Below, piece by piece: positions 26,429 through 34,722 of a stretch of DNA of 64,000 nucleotides. Below the pieces are notes generated by a model. It saw nothing but the letters and a program-made list of their open reading frames with translations, ran no database searches and was not told the DNA's origin. The stretch spans positions 868,001-932,000 of the forward strand of contig NZ_CP043930.1 in NCBI RefSeq assembly GCF_009720525.1, read 5' to 3'. Origin of the DNA: Gimesia benthica (GTDB taxonomy: Bacteria; Planctomycetota; Planctomycetia; Planctomycetales; Planctomycetaceae). The position numbers were made by a program, and so were the translations under genes. Within the stretch, counting starts at the first letter, position 1; the number at the start of each line of letters is the position of its first letter.

Positions 26429-28051
26429 TCAGGTCGACCGTCCCGTTTGCAGAGATGCTTCTCCCGGTTTCTGCCGGGGAGGATCCCCGGGAAACAGGAT
26501 CCAGAGTGGAATCTCAGGTACCGGGAGCAATTTCTGCTTTGCTCTACTGATAATCGGTTGAAAACGAGGCAAATCCTTAAGCCAGATCGTGGACTGCGCA
26601 TCAGCATAGACCTGTTTCCAGTCAGACCGTTGCTTCAGATATCCCTGGACCGGCTGAGCTGCAGGGAGCAACAGGATTTCTGTTGGATACGCATCCAGCA
26701 AAGGTGTTGGTCCCATAGAATCCGCATTTAACTGCTGAAACTCAACCAGTTCCTGTTCCAGCTGCGCGGAATAGACGGTCCGATAGCGCCCGTCAAATGC
26801 AATTCGAGACTCGGGAAAGGTCTGCCAGATGACATATTGCGCCCAGCCATAGTCGGTAAGAATGTTCCCCCGCAGATCCGCCTGCTGCAATATTTCGATT
26901 GCAGCCACAGGCATACCCGGGGCCCGACTCTGTGTTTCCACTCCGATCTGCCAGGGTGCTACCTGCTGCTGCCAGAGTTTTACAATCGTATGCATGGATA
27001 GTCCATAGATCCCCAGCAGGAGTCCCCCTACCAGTAACATTCGCGAGCCGGTACGCTGCGGGCCCGCCCAGCGCTGATGCAGACGGGGTAACAGTTTGTG
27101 AAGCCCTTCCGACAAAGGTGCCGGCAGCAGGATCAGCACAGCGATCGCGAGCAGAGACACATGCCTGATATGGCTGAGTGCCTGATAGGCAACAACGATT
27201 ATCAGCAGCACGTCGATCCATTCCCACTTACGTGATCCGAAAAACGCCAGGCCGATCAGCAGAAACGGAATGTAATACAGGAGTGCCTGACGCGCCTCCC
27301 ATAAAGGCTGCCACTCCCGCACAATCTGTTTTGTTACCAGGTGATCCCAGAGCATCTGATGCAGACCGACCCCGTAGGGATTGATCAGCGTCACAGCCCA
27401 GGCAAAGACGATTACAAATGCCAGTCGCCAGAAATCTGCAGGCCGATACATTCCCTGGATCGTTTTCCAGCCCATCCAGCAGACAACCAGCCCCTGCACT
27501 CCCACTCCCGCCAGAAACCCGCCGTGCGAATTAGCCCAGAACAACATCAGGACCGGCAGATACCAGATCGCTTTACGTTGCGGATCAGCCAGATAGCCAC
27601 GCAGCAGCAGGAGTGTCCAGGCAAAACAGCCAAAGGTCACCAGTTGAGGTCGGACAAAGACCACGAACTGTGACAGGCAAAACGCGGTATAAACCAGCAG
27701 CAACAGACCACCGGCCAGGCTGGCCCGCTGCGATCGCAATGCCAGCCAGCCCGGAATCATAATCATCAGCAACCAGAAATTGCGCCAGAGCCAGAGACCG
27801 GTATTCCCGAATCGCAACCAGAGCCAGCCGAAGGAATCTTCGGAAAACCATTCATGATTGATCCAGGTTGCCCCCGGTTCGGTATAGCAGAACGGATCGG
27901 TGTGCTCTACCAGCACATCTGCTTCCAGAGCACGAATCCCATACAGTGTATGTCCCCACAAATCAGGATCCGCGATCGTTACGGTTGATATCAGAAACAG
28001 GCATGCGCACCAGATCAGTCCCAGGGAGATCAGCCATTCCCGCTGACTCAT
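26429..28051 (-). CDS. Polytopic membrane protein, GT-C glycosyltransferase-like
   Basis: A 540-residue membrane protein with about eleven hydrophobic helices and a soluble C-terminal part (after about residue 370). The first extracytoplasmic loop contains TIADPDLWGHTLYG; an acidic DPDLW motif there is typical of GT-C-fold, lipid-linked sugar transferase-like proteins and a related family of unknown function. The C-terminal part contains LTDYGWAQYVIW and RIAFDGRYRTVY. ATG at 28051 was chosen; an in-frame start at 28153 would add 34 residues across the terminator. Activity is unknown; glycosyltransferase is an inference from topology. Confidence 0.6.
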   Translation of the reverse strand: MSQREWLISLGLIWCACLFLISTVTIADPDLWGHTLYGIRALEADVLVEHTDPFCYTEPGATWINHEWFSEDSFGWLWLRFGNTGLWLWRNFWLLMIMIPGWLALRSQRASLAGGLLLLVYTAFCLSQFVVFVRPQLVTFGCFAWTLLLLRGYLADPQRKAIWYLPVLMLFWANSHGGFLAGVGVQGLVVCWMGWKTIQGMYRPADFWRLAFVIVFAWAVTLINPYGVGLHQMLWDHLVTKQIVREWQPLWEARQALLYYIPFLLIGLAFFGSRKWEWIDVLLIIVVAYQALSHIRHVSLLAIAVLILLPAPLSEGLHKLLPRLHQRWAGPQRTGSRMLLVGGLLLGIYGLSMHTIVKLWQQQVAPWQIGVETQSRAPGMPVAAIEILQQADLRGNILTDYGWAQYVIWQTFPESRIAFDGRYRTVYSAQLEQELVEFQQLNADSMGPTPLLDAYPTEILLLPAAQPVQGYLKQRSDWKQVYADAQSTIWLKDLPRFQPIISRAKQKLLPVPEIPLWILFPGDPPRQKPGEASLQTGRST

Positions 28052-28110
28052 GGCCCACGCTCCAGTTGCAATTGGTGAATCAGATTCGCCCACTCCAGTT
28101 CCCCAAACGA

Positions 28111-28150
28111 AAAAAAGATCTGCACACAAAGGCACAGATCTTTTTTGTTT
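28111..28150. terminator. Strong bidirectional Rho-independent terminator
   Basis: AAAAAAGATCTG (28111-28122) pairs perfectly with CAGATCTTTTTT (28135-28146) around a 12-base loop, with A- and T-runs on each side. It ends the transcript of the Cys-rich secreted protein gene (minus strand) and insulates the membrane-protein gene downstream. Confidence 0.85.
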
Positions 28151-28187
28151 CAATTTCTTATCAGTCCGTCAGGTATCCGTCAGCAGC

Positions 28188-28727
28188 TTACTTGCTTTTC
28201 AGAATGTCTTCCAGACTGGGAAGTTCGTTATGAATGGGTTCCAGCCCCGGGACACCGTCGCCGTCTGCAGGAGCTTCTTCATATGCCGTCAGATCAATCT
28301 GCTCATAGATCCGGTCGAACATCTTGTGTGCATAAGGAGCTTTTGGATTTCCCCCCAGGGCAATGATCTCACCCCTCTGACGCAAAATGTTAGTGTAGTT
28401 GTATGGCCGGAAGTAATAATAGCCATGGTATGCTGGAGCATAAGGATAATGGGGATACATATCACCCGTCGTTTTCCAGTCACACAAGCAACGTTTCTTC
28501 AGTTTACAGTGGCCATCACAGTAACTGCTGCCACACATACCACAGTATCCATTCCCGCTTCCTGACTGACAGTACCCGTCCGACATGCACTCATGAGAAG
28601 CCGGGTAATTACATTCGTAAGAAACAGGAGAAATGGTTGCGGGAGCACTGACCGTGTTGGCTGGCGTGACTTGACCGTCAGACTGCCATACACTCAGACC
28701 AATGAGCAATGCAATACTCGCATTCAT
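28188..28727 (-). CDS. Secreted cysteine- and tyrosine-rich protein, function unknown
   Basis: I do not recognise the function. The N-terminus (MNASIALLIGLSVWQSDG) looks like a short signal peptide. Residues 39-82 hold about ten cysteines in tight spacing (CQSGSGNGYCGMCGSSYC, CKLKKRCLC), suggesting disulfides or metal binding. An aromatic stretch follows (MYPHYPYAPAYHGYYYF, then RPYNYTNI) and then an acidic tail. The start has AAGGTGG upstream. A 14-base palindrome lies about 24-37 bases upstream of the ATG, and a strong terminator follows the gene, so it is probably a single-gene transcript. It is divergent from the Tad locus. Confidence 0.6.
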   Translation of the reverse strand: MNASIALLIGLSVWQSDGQVTPANTVSAPATISPVSYECNYPASHECMSDGYCQSGSGNGYCGMCGSSYCDGHCKLKKRCLCDWKTTGDMYPHYPYAPAYHGYYYFRPYNYTNILRQRGEIIALGGNPKAPYAHKMFDRIYEQIDLTAYEEAPADGDGVPGLEPIHNELPSLEDILKSK

Positions 28728-28750
28728 GAGACCACCTTTTGATATTTTAT

Positions 28751-28764
28751 GTTGTATCTACAAC
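28751..28764. promoter_or_regulatory. 14-base palindrome upstream of the Cys-rich secreted protein
   Basis: GTTGTA-TC-TACAAC is a perfect dyad located 24-37 bases upstream of the ATG at 28727, a position suited to repressor binding over the transcription start. Regulator unknown. Confidence 0.4.
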
Positions 28765-28786
28765 TTAACTGGTAAGGTTAACTGGT
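28765..28786. repeat. Tandem direct repeat TTAACTGGT
   Basis: TTAACTGGT occurs at 28765-28773 and again at 28778-28786, a 13-base period, immediately next to the palindrome. The period is close to one helical turn plus, so it might be a regulator binding array. Confidence 0.4.
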
Positions 28787-29247
28787 GGATCACCACTGAA
28801 TTCGCTCTGGGTGGTACGCAATCAGACACCAGAGCAGGAGTTCTCCCACCATAGTTCAGTTTCGTCTCAACCTGCATCAGTTATAAAGTAGAAAACTGCT
28901 GAAATCGCCAGAATCTCTAATTTTGTACATTCTTGAACTACCACCCAAAAAAAACATCAACATTCCGTAATGGTTGTTCCGATAGAACTGATGCTGTGGG
29001 ATTTGTCTTTGCGAATCTCCGCGTTGCAGGCACTATGATATCTGCAACAGTTTTTCTGGACCTGATGTGCACGACTATAACGGGAACTGCACCATCCGAC
29101 CCAATACAACGACACCGCAGACATTGAGTGACACCCCGGAATAAATAACTGAAAATCCACAGTCCCAGGTAAGACTGTTTCTCGGGGCTGGTTCAAACCA
29201 ATATACCTTTAAATCCACACTGACGACCAAAGGATTGGGAGACGAGT
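28787..29247. other. Divergent spacer upstream of the Tad secretin gene
   Basis: About 460 AT-rich bases between divergent genes. Apart from the dyad and direct repeat at its left end, no open frame with a ribosome binding site, strong hairpin or well-spaced promoter was found. Confidence 0.4.
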
Positions 29248-30927
29248 ATGTCTATAAACGCCTTATGGAAAAGACGCACAATGCTGGCACTCGCCTGCGG
29301 TGTCGCTCTGACGGCTTCGCCCCTTGCTGCACAGGTCCCGCCAGCTCCTCCCGTTCCGGGAAAAATCAAAACAAATGGCTTCAAGTCTGGCGCAGCAAAG
29401 AAGAACACACCAGTCGCTAGCACCAAAGTCAAAGAAAAGGTGCATCAGCTCGTTGATCAGATCTACGAATCTGAAGTCGAGCTGAGTGTCCAGCAGCGGC
29501 ATTCCAAAATTCTGAAAATGAAAATGGACGTCTTCCGCGTCGCGATCGCCGATCCGACCAAGATTGAAGTCGTCGCATTCGGGTCACAGGAAGTCGAAGT
29601 GATCGGTAAAGAAACCGGCACTACGACCATGACCCTCTGGCTGGGAGAAGAAGCCAATCCACAAATCCTGAGCGTTCAGGTGAAGGTGGAAGGCGACAAC
29701 TCCATCGATGACCTGCGTCGGATGGAATACAGTGAATTCCAGAAGATGATCAATGAATTCTTTCCCAACAGCAAAGTTCAGCTGATTCCTTTTGCTGACA
29801 AGCTGATTGTGCGTGGCCAGGCTCGCGATGAGCAGGAAGCCGTGCAGATCATCACAATCATTCGTGCCCGTTCCGGCGGATCAGGAGCTGGCGGTGGTGC
29901 CAACGGTGCTGGAGGAGGTTCACTCTTCGCTGATGGTCAGGCTGCAGACCCCTTCCCAGGGGGAGCCGTGCTGCCGGAAGCCACTGTCATCGACATGCTG
30001 AAAGTTCCTGGTGAAAAACAGATCATGCTCAAAGTGCGAATCGCACAGCTGGACCGATCTGCTGCCCGGACTGCCAGCACCGACCTGATCGTTCAGGCGG
30101 GAGAATTCGGCTGGAGCCAGATCTTCACCGGTGTTGCTCAGAACCTGGCCAATGGCGGTTCCGGGCTGGTCACCGCATCACTCAACAGTAAACACGTCGA
30201 CCTGTTCATCTCGGCTCTGGCCCAGAACGGATATGCCAAGATCCTGGCAGAACCAAACCTGGTGACAATCAGTGGCCGTCCTGCAAACTTCATCTCTGGT
30301 GGTGAGTTTGCTGTACCAACCGTTGTTGGTGTAGGTGGGGCTCAGGCAGCAACCACTACCTTCAAAGGCTTTGGTACCCAGTTGACCTTCCTGCCGACCG
30401 TACTCGATAAAGACCGGATTCGTCTCCAGGTAACTCCGACTTTCAGCCAGGTCAACCCTGCCCTGTCGGTCAACGGAATCCTGGGTCTGGATACTCAGTC
30501 TGTCAGCACGACCGTCGATCTGCGTGAAGGTCAGGTACTGGCAATCGCCGGTCTGATTCAGGAACAGCAGCGTGGTGACTTGAACCGTGTGCCCTTCATC
30601 GGAGACATTCCGCTGGTCGGACCGCTGTTCTCTAACAAATCAGTACAACGGGATGAAACCGAGCTGATCGTGCTCGTCAGTCCTGAACTGGTCCATCCGC
30701 TGGAACCGGAAGATGCTCCGACAATTCTGCCGGGCATGGAAGTCACTGAACCAGGTGACATCGACTTCTACTTCATGAACAACATTGAAGGCAAGCCGGA
30801 TGTGCACCACAGAAGCACTGTCTGGTACATGCAGAAAAAACGGATTCACCAGCAACAGAAAGATTACATCCATCAGACAAAATCTGATAAGTACTACATC
30901 AACGGTGACTACGGTTTCTCTGAATAA
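29248..30927 (+). CDS. cpaC: Tad/Flp pilus secretin CpaC (RcpA)
   Basis: Outer-membrane secretin of the Tad type IVb pilus system. A signal peptide (RRTMLALACGVALTASPLAA) precedes a BON/N0-like domain (KMKMDVFRVAIADPTKIEV, TTTMTLWLGE) and a further ring domain (SKVQLIPFADKLIVRGQARDE). The C-terminal secretin domain (about residues 250-500) has ILAEPNLVTISGRPANFISGGEF, GTQLTFLPTVLDKDRI, VDLREGQVLAIAGLIQ and VPFIGDIPLVGPLFSN. The tail of about 60 residues is His/Lys/Gln-rich. Two lipoproteins follow on the same strand. The Tad ATPases (CpaE/CpaF), TadB/TadC and pilin are not in this window. Confidence 0.88.
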   Translation: MSINALWKRRTMLALACGVALTASPLAAQVPPAPPVPGKIKTNGFKSGAAKKNTPVASTKVKEKVHQLVDQIYESEVELSVQQRHSKILKMKMDVFRVAIADPTKIEVVAFGSQEVEVIGKETGTTTMTLWLGEEANPQILSVQVKVEGDNSIDDLRRMEYSEFQKMINEFFPNSKVQLIPFADKLIVRGQARDEQEAVQIITIIRARSGGSGAGGGANGAGGGSLFADGQAADPFPGGAVLPEATVIDMLKVPGEKQIMLKVRIAQLDRSAARTASTDLIVQAGEFGWSQIFTGVAQNLANGGSGLVTASLNSKHVDLFISALAQNGYAKILAEPNLVTISGRPANFISGGEFAVPTVVGVGGAQAATTTFKGFGTQLTFLPTVLDKDRIRLQVTPTFSQVNPALSVNGILGLDTQSVSTTVDLREGQVLAIAGLIQEQQRGDLNRVPFIGDIPLVGPLFSNKSVQRDETELIVLVSPELVHPLEPEDAPTILPGMEVTEPGDIDFYFMNNIEGKPDVHHRSTVWYMQKKRIHQQQKDYIHQTKSDKYYINGDYGFSE

Positions 30928-31020
30928 TCATCTTTAACTTCGCCTGATAAGAGACTATTAAAATATCAATCACATCGCTTCTCCTCGAACATGTGAAAGA
31001 AATAAACAAGGGATTTAACG

Positions 31021-31614
31021 ATGTCAATACAACCCAAAATTGCAAGTTTGCCTGCTATTGCTTTAGCAGCACTGCTGGTCAGCGGTTGCCACCACAAAGG
31101 TTACCAGGCTCAGATCCCTCACGATTCTGTAGCCCCGCTGGGAACCATCAGTGATGATATCTGGCAGAAGCAGGAAGAAAATGGTGAAGCCTCCGACTTC
31201 GTAATCGTTGAAAGCGAATTCGTTGGTTCCACTGCCAAGTTGAATGCTGCAGGCGAAGACCACATCAAACAGATTGCGGTCCGCATGGCTTCCACCCCGT
31301 TCCCCGTGGTGATCGAGCCCAGCTCCATGTCTGTCGCGGAAAAATCTGAATACAAGTACCCGATTCATGGCAACGACGATCTGGACATGCATCGTCGCAA
31401 CGTCATCGTCAAAATGCTGCAGGCGATGAACGTGCAGGATGCTGACGAACGGGTGGTTGTTGCTCCGGCCTTCACACCAGGCTTTGAAGGGTTTGAAGCA
31501 TATCGTGCCTACAATAACGGTTTCCGTAACAATGGTAACGGAGGCGGATATGGTGGCTTCGGTGGCTTTGGCTCCGGCTTCGGTGGCGGCGGTGGTGGAA
31601 TCGGCTTCTTCTAA
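31021..31614 (+). CDS. Glycine-rich lipoprotein of the Tad locus (CpaD-like role?)
   Basis: A lipoprotein with signal and lipobox LLVSGC (Cys23). The middle region has the sequence DFVIVESEFVGS, GEDHIKQIAVRM, FPVVIEPSSMS, MHRRNVIVKMLQAMNV and DERVVVAPAF, which recalls the OmpA-like beta/alpha pattern. The last 40 residues are almost only Gly, Phe, Asn and Tyr (GGGYGGFGGFGSGFGG). The position directly after the secretin suggests a pilotin or CpaD-like partner. This is inferred from context; no CpaD motif was recognised. Confidence 0.6.
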   Translation: MSIQPKIASLPAIALAALLVSGCHHKGYQAQIPHDSVAPLGTISDDIWQKQEENGEASDFVIVESEFVGSTAKLNAAGEDHIKQIAVRMASTPFPVVIEPSSMSVAEKSEYKYPIHGNDDLDMHRRNVIVKMLQAMNVQDADERVVVAPAFTPGFEGFEAYRAYNNGFRNNGNGGGYGGFGGFGSGFGGGGGGIGFF

Positions 31615-31647
31615 GCCGGAAGTTTCCTGCTGAGCGACCTCAACTAC

Positions 31648-31683
31648 AGTGGACGGATTCTTCGGGGGATCCGTCCACTTTTT
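31648..31683 (+). terminator. Rho-independent terminator after the Tad lipoprotein
   Basis: AGTGGACGGAT (31648-31658) pairs with ATCCGTCCACT (31669-31679), an 11-pair perfect stem around a ten-base loop, followed by a TTTTT run. It separates the secretin/lipoprotein pair from the TPR lipoprotein gene. Confidence 0.85.
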
Positions 31684-31804
31684 ATAACGGTTTAATCAAA
31701 TCGTACCAGTATCGTTTTCCTGAGAGCGTCTGTTTCAATCCGGCGCGCTCACCACGGTTTCAATCGAAACCGAATTCAGTCTGAAAAAACGCCAGGACAC
31801 AATT

Positions 31805-33040
31805 ATGAACAGCAATGGATTGTTTTGTTCAACTTTGATCCTCTGCACGCTCACTTTCCAGGGATGCACGCAGTTGAATACACAGGTTTCCAAAGTGAAG
31901 TCTGTGCTTCCCGGTGGGAAAGAAAAAGACGAGAACGCTCTCGCTGCCGCTCGCTCAATGGAGAGACAGAAAGAGTGGATCGGCGCCAGGGAGAAATATG
32001 AATCTTACCTGAAAAAGAACCCGCACAGCGTGAAGGCCTGCCATCGCCTGGGGATTGTCTGTTCGCACCTGGGCGATACCGTTGCAGCCACCCGTTATTT
32101 CACTCAGGCCAAACAGCTTGACCCGAACAACTCAGAAGTGCTGAACGACTTCGGCTATGCCCTCTATCAGCGGGGCCAGTACGAAGCCGCTGAAAAAGCA
32201 CTCGCCGCTGCTTTACAGAACGATGCTAAAAACCCGCGGATCATGAATAACCTCGCGCTGGTCGTCGGGCACCAGGGACGCTTCAAAGAGAGCTATACCA
32301 TGTTCCGCAACATCATGTCGGAAGCAGAGGCGCATGCCAACGTCGCCTACATTCATACTCAGCGCGGCGAAGGGGAACTGGCTCTCAAGGAATATGACCT
32401 CGCCCTCTCGGCAGACCCGGATCTGACTTCCGCTGGACAGGGAGCAGCTGAACTGGCATTGCTCAAAGATCGCATGCTCGCCCACAAGACTGCAGAAGCG
32501 GAAGCACAACTGGCAGCAGCGTCCGCTGAAAAACAGCCCCAGGACAGTGCGAAAGCAGCTGCACCGCAGAAGACCCGGTCACTGGATAAACCCACACAAC
32601 TGGTCAGCCTGAAAGCTTCTGCAGAAACCCGCACTGAAAAACGTGAAACACTGACACAAAGCAAACCAGCTTCTGAAAAAACAAAGCTGATCAGCCAGGT
32701 CTCACTGAAAAAGGAAATGGAATCGGCAGCGCCGGTTAAGGTTCAACCCTTCCGGAAAATCCCTGAGAATCCGGCACCGGTTAAAACCGCTACCCGAACG
32801 GTATCGGTTCAATCCAAGCCCGTTGTGACCCGGACTATCCCTCAGCCCAAGGTGGAAGCAAAGCCTGAACCACACTTGGAAGAGGCACCCCTGGAAATCA
32901 ACCCCTTCCGATCACTCGATGAAATCGAGGAAGAAGCACCAGTTATCATTCGGATTTCGAATGAAGTTCCTGCTCAAGAAAAAACCGCTGATCCGGAAGA
33001 ATCCCAGTTCCGTGCACCGGGTGAATTCGCACAGCCGTAA
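31805..33040 (+). CDS. TPR lipoprotein, TadD-like
   Basis: Lipobox TFQGC (Cys21) follows a hydrophobic signal. Residues 45-225 hold about five tetratricopeptide repeats, for example VKACHRLGIVCSHLGDT, SEVLNDFGYALYQRGQYE and PRIMNNLALVVGHQGRF, and a final ELALKEYDLALSADPDL. The last 190 residues are low complexity (Lys, Ala, Pro, Glu) and probably disordered. TPR lipoproteins (TadD) belong to Tad pilus loci, and the position fits. It ends ten bases before the convergent HEAT-repeat gene. Confidence 0.75.
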   Translation: MNSNGLFCSTLILCTLTFQGCTQLNTQVSKVKSVLPGGKEKDENALAAARSMERQKEWIGAREKYESYLKKNPHSVKACHRLGIVCSHLGDTVAATRYFTQAKQLDPNNSEVLNDFGYALYQRGQYEAAEKALAAALQNDAKNPRIMNNLALVVGHQGRFKESYTMFRNIMSEAEAHANVAYIHTQRGEGELALKEYDLALSADPDLTSAGQGAAELALLKDRMLAHKTAEAEAQLAAASAEKQPQDSAKAAAPQKTRSLDKPTQLVSLKASAETRTEKRETLTQSKPASEKTKLISQVSLKKEMESAAPVKVQPFRKIPENPAPVKTATRTVSVQSKPVVTRTIPQPKVEAKPEPHLEEAPLEINPFRSLDEIEEEAPVIIRISNEVPAQEKTADPEESQFRAPGEFAQP

Positions 33041-33049
33041 TGTCACTAA

Positions 33050-34588
33050 CTACTTGACGCGCGCCTCGATGGCCCTGACCGTCGAGGCAGCCTGAAAACG
33101 GAAACTTTTATTCTCCGTGGTGCGTATTACTTCGTCGATTTTCTTGAGACTCTTTTCTGTGCCAATCTCTTTCAACACACGCATCACGTTCACCGTTGTC
33201 AGAAAATCTTCAGGGGCAAGCTGTTCCAGTACCGCATCCTCTGCATCGCTGCCGTACTTAATCAGCTGATTCCCCGCCTGATGAGCTCTGGACCGATCAC
33301 ACAACAGCCCGGCAACCGCCTCGGTCCCCTCATCAGTCTGAAGTTGCAAAATGGCCTGCATTACGTTTTCCTGTCCCAGAATATTAACTTCTGGCAACAG
33401 TTTAATCATGGCGGGTACATTCTCTTTTGTTGACCAGACCACCAGAGCTTCAGATGCATCCTTAACAATGGTGATATCTTTACTCTCCAGGAGTCCAATC
33501 AGGATCCGGGCCACTTCCGGATTTTTCTTCGTCGGTTTCGCCTGACTCAGTTTTTTCAGAGCCGCTTTACGCTGCAGCAGATTCGTCGTCGACAGATCCT
33601 GCAAAATCCCTGTCAGCTCTGCATCCAGGTTTTTCGGGACCTCAAATTTCGCTGCCGCTTCCCGCTTTTGCATTTCAGCTTCATGCTTCTTGCGCAACTC
33701 GGCCTGCGCAGCCTGCTGTTGTGCCAGCTCTTCCGCGGTCAGCTGATGCGATGTGATCGTAATCGGGATCCGATGGGTCGACGACTCGCTGCGTCGCACC
33801 ATTTTATAATTTAATTTGAGCTCTTTGACCGCGCCCTGCTGTTTGTCAAACTGAATCTGTCCCGAGCCCGTCAGTTCCACCTCAGGTCCGTCTTCGACCA
33901 TTGCAATCGTGCGATAGCTGTGCTGAACCTTGATCGTCACAAGATTCCCCTGCTCACCCTCGATCACATATTCGGTCGACTTTTTGGCTTCCAGCGTTTT
34001 CTCAACATTCGGCCCACGGAATGGAAGTATCATCCGGTCCGATGAGATTACGGAAATCTTCGCTTTGTCCTGCTCAGACCATTCCGCTTTACCAGCGGGA
34101 GAAAGCGGGATCAGATTGATCTGAGACAAATGCCCGATCAGATACGGCAGCAGTGATGACCCTTTAACCGTCTCGATTTCCCCAAACCGGTTCATGACGA
34201 TCTCATGAGGATTCATCACGCCGGCCATGCTGCCAGTCAGTCCCGCAAAGGGATTCGAATGAGGCATCCGCGGCGCAGGCGGGATGATCAACCGTCGTCC
34301 CTTGTCGCGTTTGATTTTACGCGTCGAGTTCAGGCTACCATTGCAGCGGATCATCAGGCTGTCGTCTGTCGCTTCTGTCACACGATATTGCTCAATTCCG
34401 CTGAGCACTTCTGTGGAATCTTCCAGATCCACTTCAATCTCAATCCGATAAGCCAGTTCCTGCCCCTGCTTCCATTGATACTTTAAAGCGACCGGATCGG
34501 CAGCAGACAACAACGCAGGCAAACCTGCGGTCAGGAACAGAACCAGACCGAAGAAACGTCGTAACTCCCGGAATGTATTTGAGTGCAT
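33050..34588 (-). CDS. Secreted protein with C-terminal HEAT-like repeats
   Basis: I do not recognise a specific function. The signal peptide is FFGLVLFLTAGLPALLSA. The N-terminal 290 residues are beta-rich (LKYQWKQGQELAYRIEIEVD, LTGSGQIQFDKQQGAVKELKL), similar to other planctomycete proteins of unknown function. A coiled-coil segment (ELAQQQAAQAELRKKHEAEM) follows. The last 190 residues contain about four HEAT-like helical repeats such as ARILIGLLESKDITIVKDASEALVVW. It probably acts as a periplasmic scaffold or interaction protein. It is convergent with the TPR gene. Confidence 0.6.
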   Translation of the reverse strand: MHSNTFRELRRFFGLVLFLTAGLPALLSAADPVALKYQWKQGQELAYRIEIEVDLEDSTEVLSGIEQYRVTEATDDSLMIRCNGSLNSTRKIKRDKGRRLIIPPAPRMPHSNPFAGLTGSMAGVMNPHEIVMNRFGEIETVKGSSLLPYLIGHLSQINLIPLSPAGKAEWSEQDKAKISVISSDRMILPFRGPNVEKTLEAKKSTEYVIEGEQGNLVTIKVQHSYRTIAMVEDGPEVELTGSGQIQFDKQQGAVKELKLNYKMVRRSESSTHRIPITITSHQLTAEELAQQQAAQAELRKKHEAEMQKREAAAKFEVPKNLDAELTGILQDLSTTNLLQRKAALKKLSQAKPTKKNPEVARILIGLLESKDITIVKDASEALVVWSTKENVPAMIKLLPEVNILGQENVMQAILQLQTDEGTEAVAGLLCDRSRAHQAGNQLIKYGSDAEDAVLEQLAPEDFLTTVNVMRVLKEIGTEKSLKKIDEVIRTTENKSFRFQAASTVRAIEARVK

Positions 34589-34722
34589 CGAACTCTCCCC
34601 TGCTCATTTCCTGCCGAAACTCCGGCGACCAAAGCGTACAGACACTGTATCCATCAGTATACAGCCACTGATGGAAAATGCACCTGCTTTCTTGCGGGAA
34701 AGCGAAATCAATCTATGGTAAC

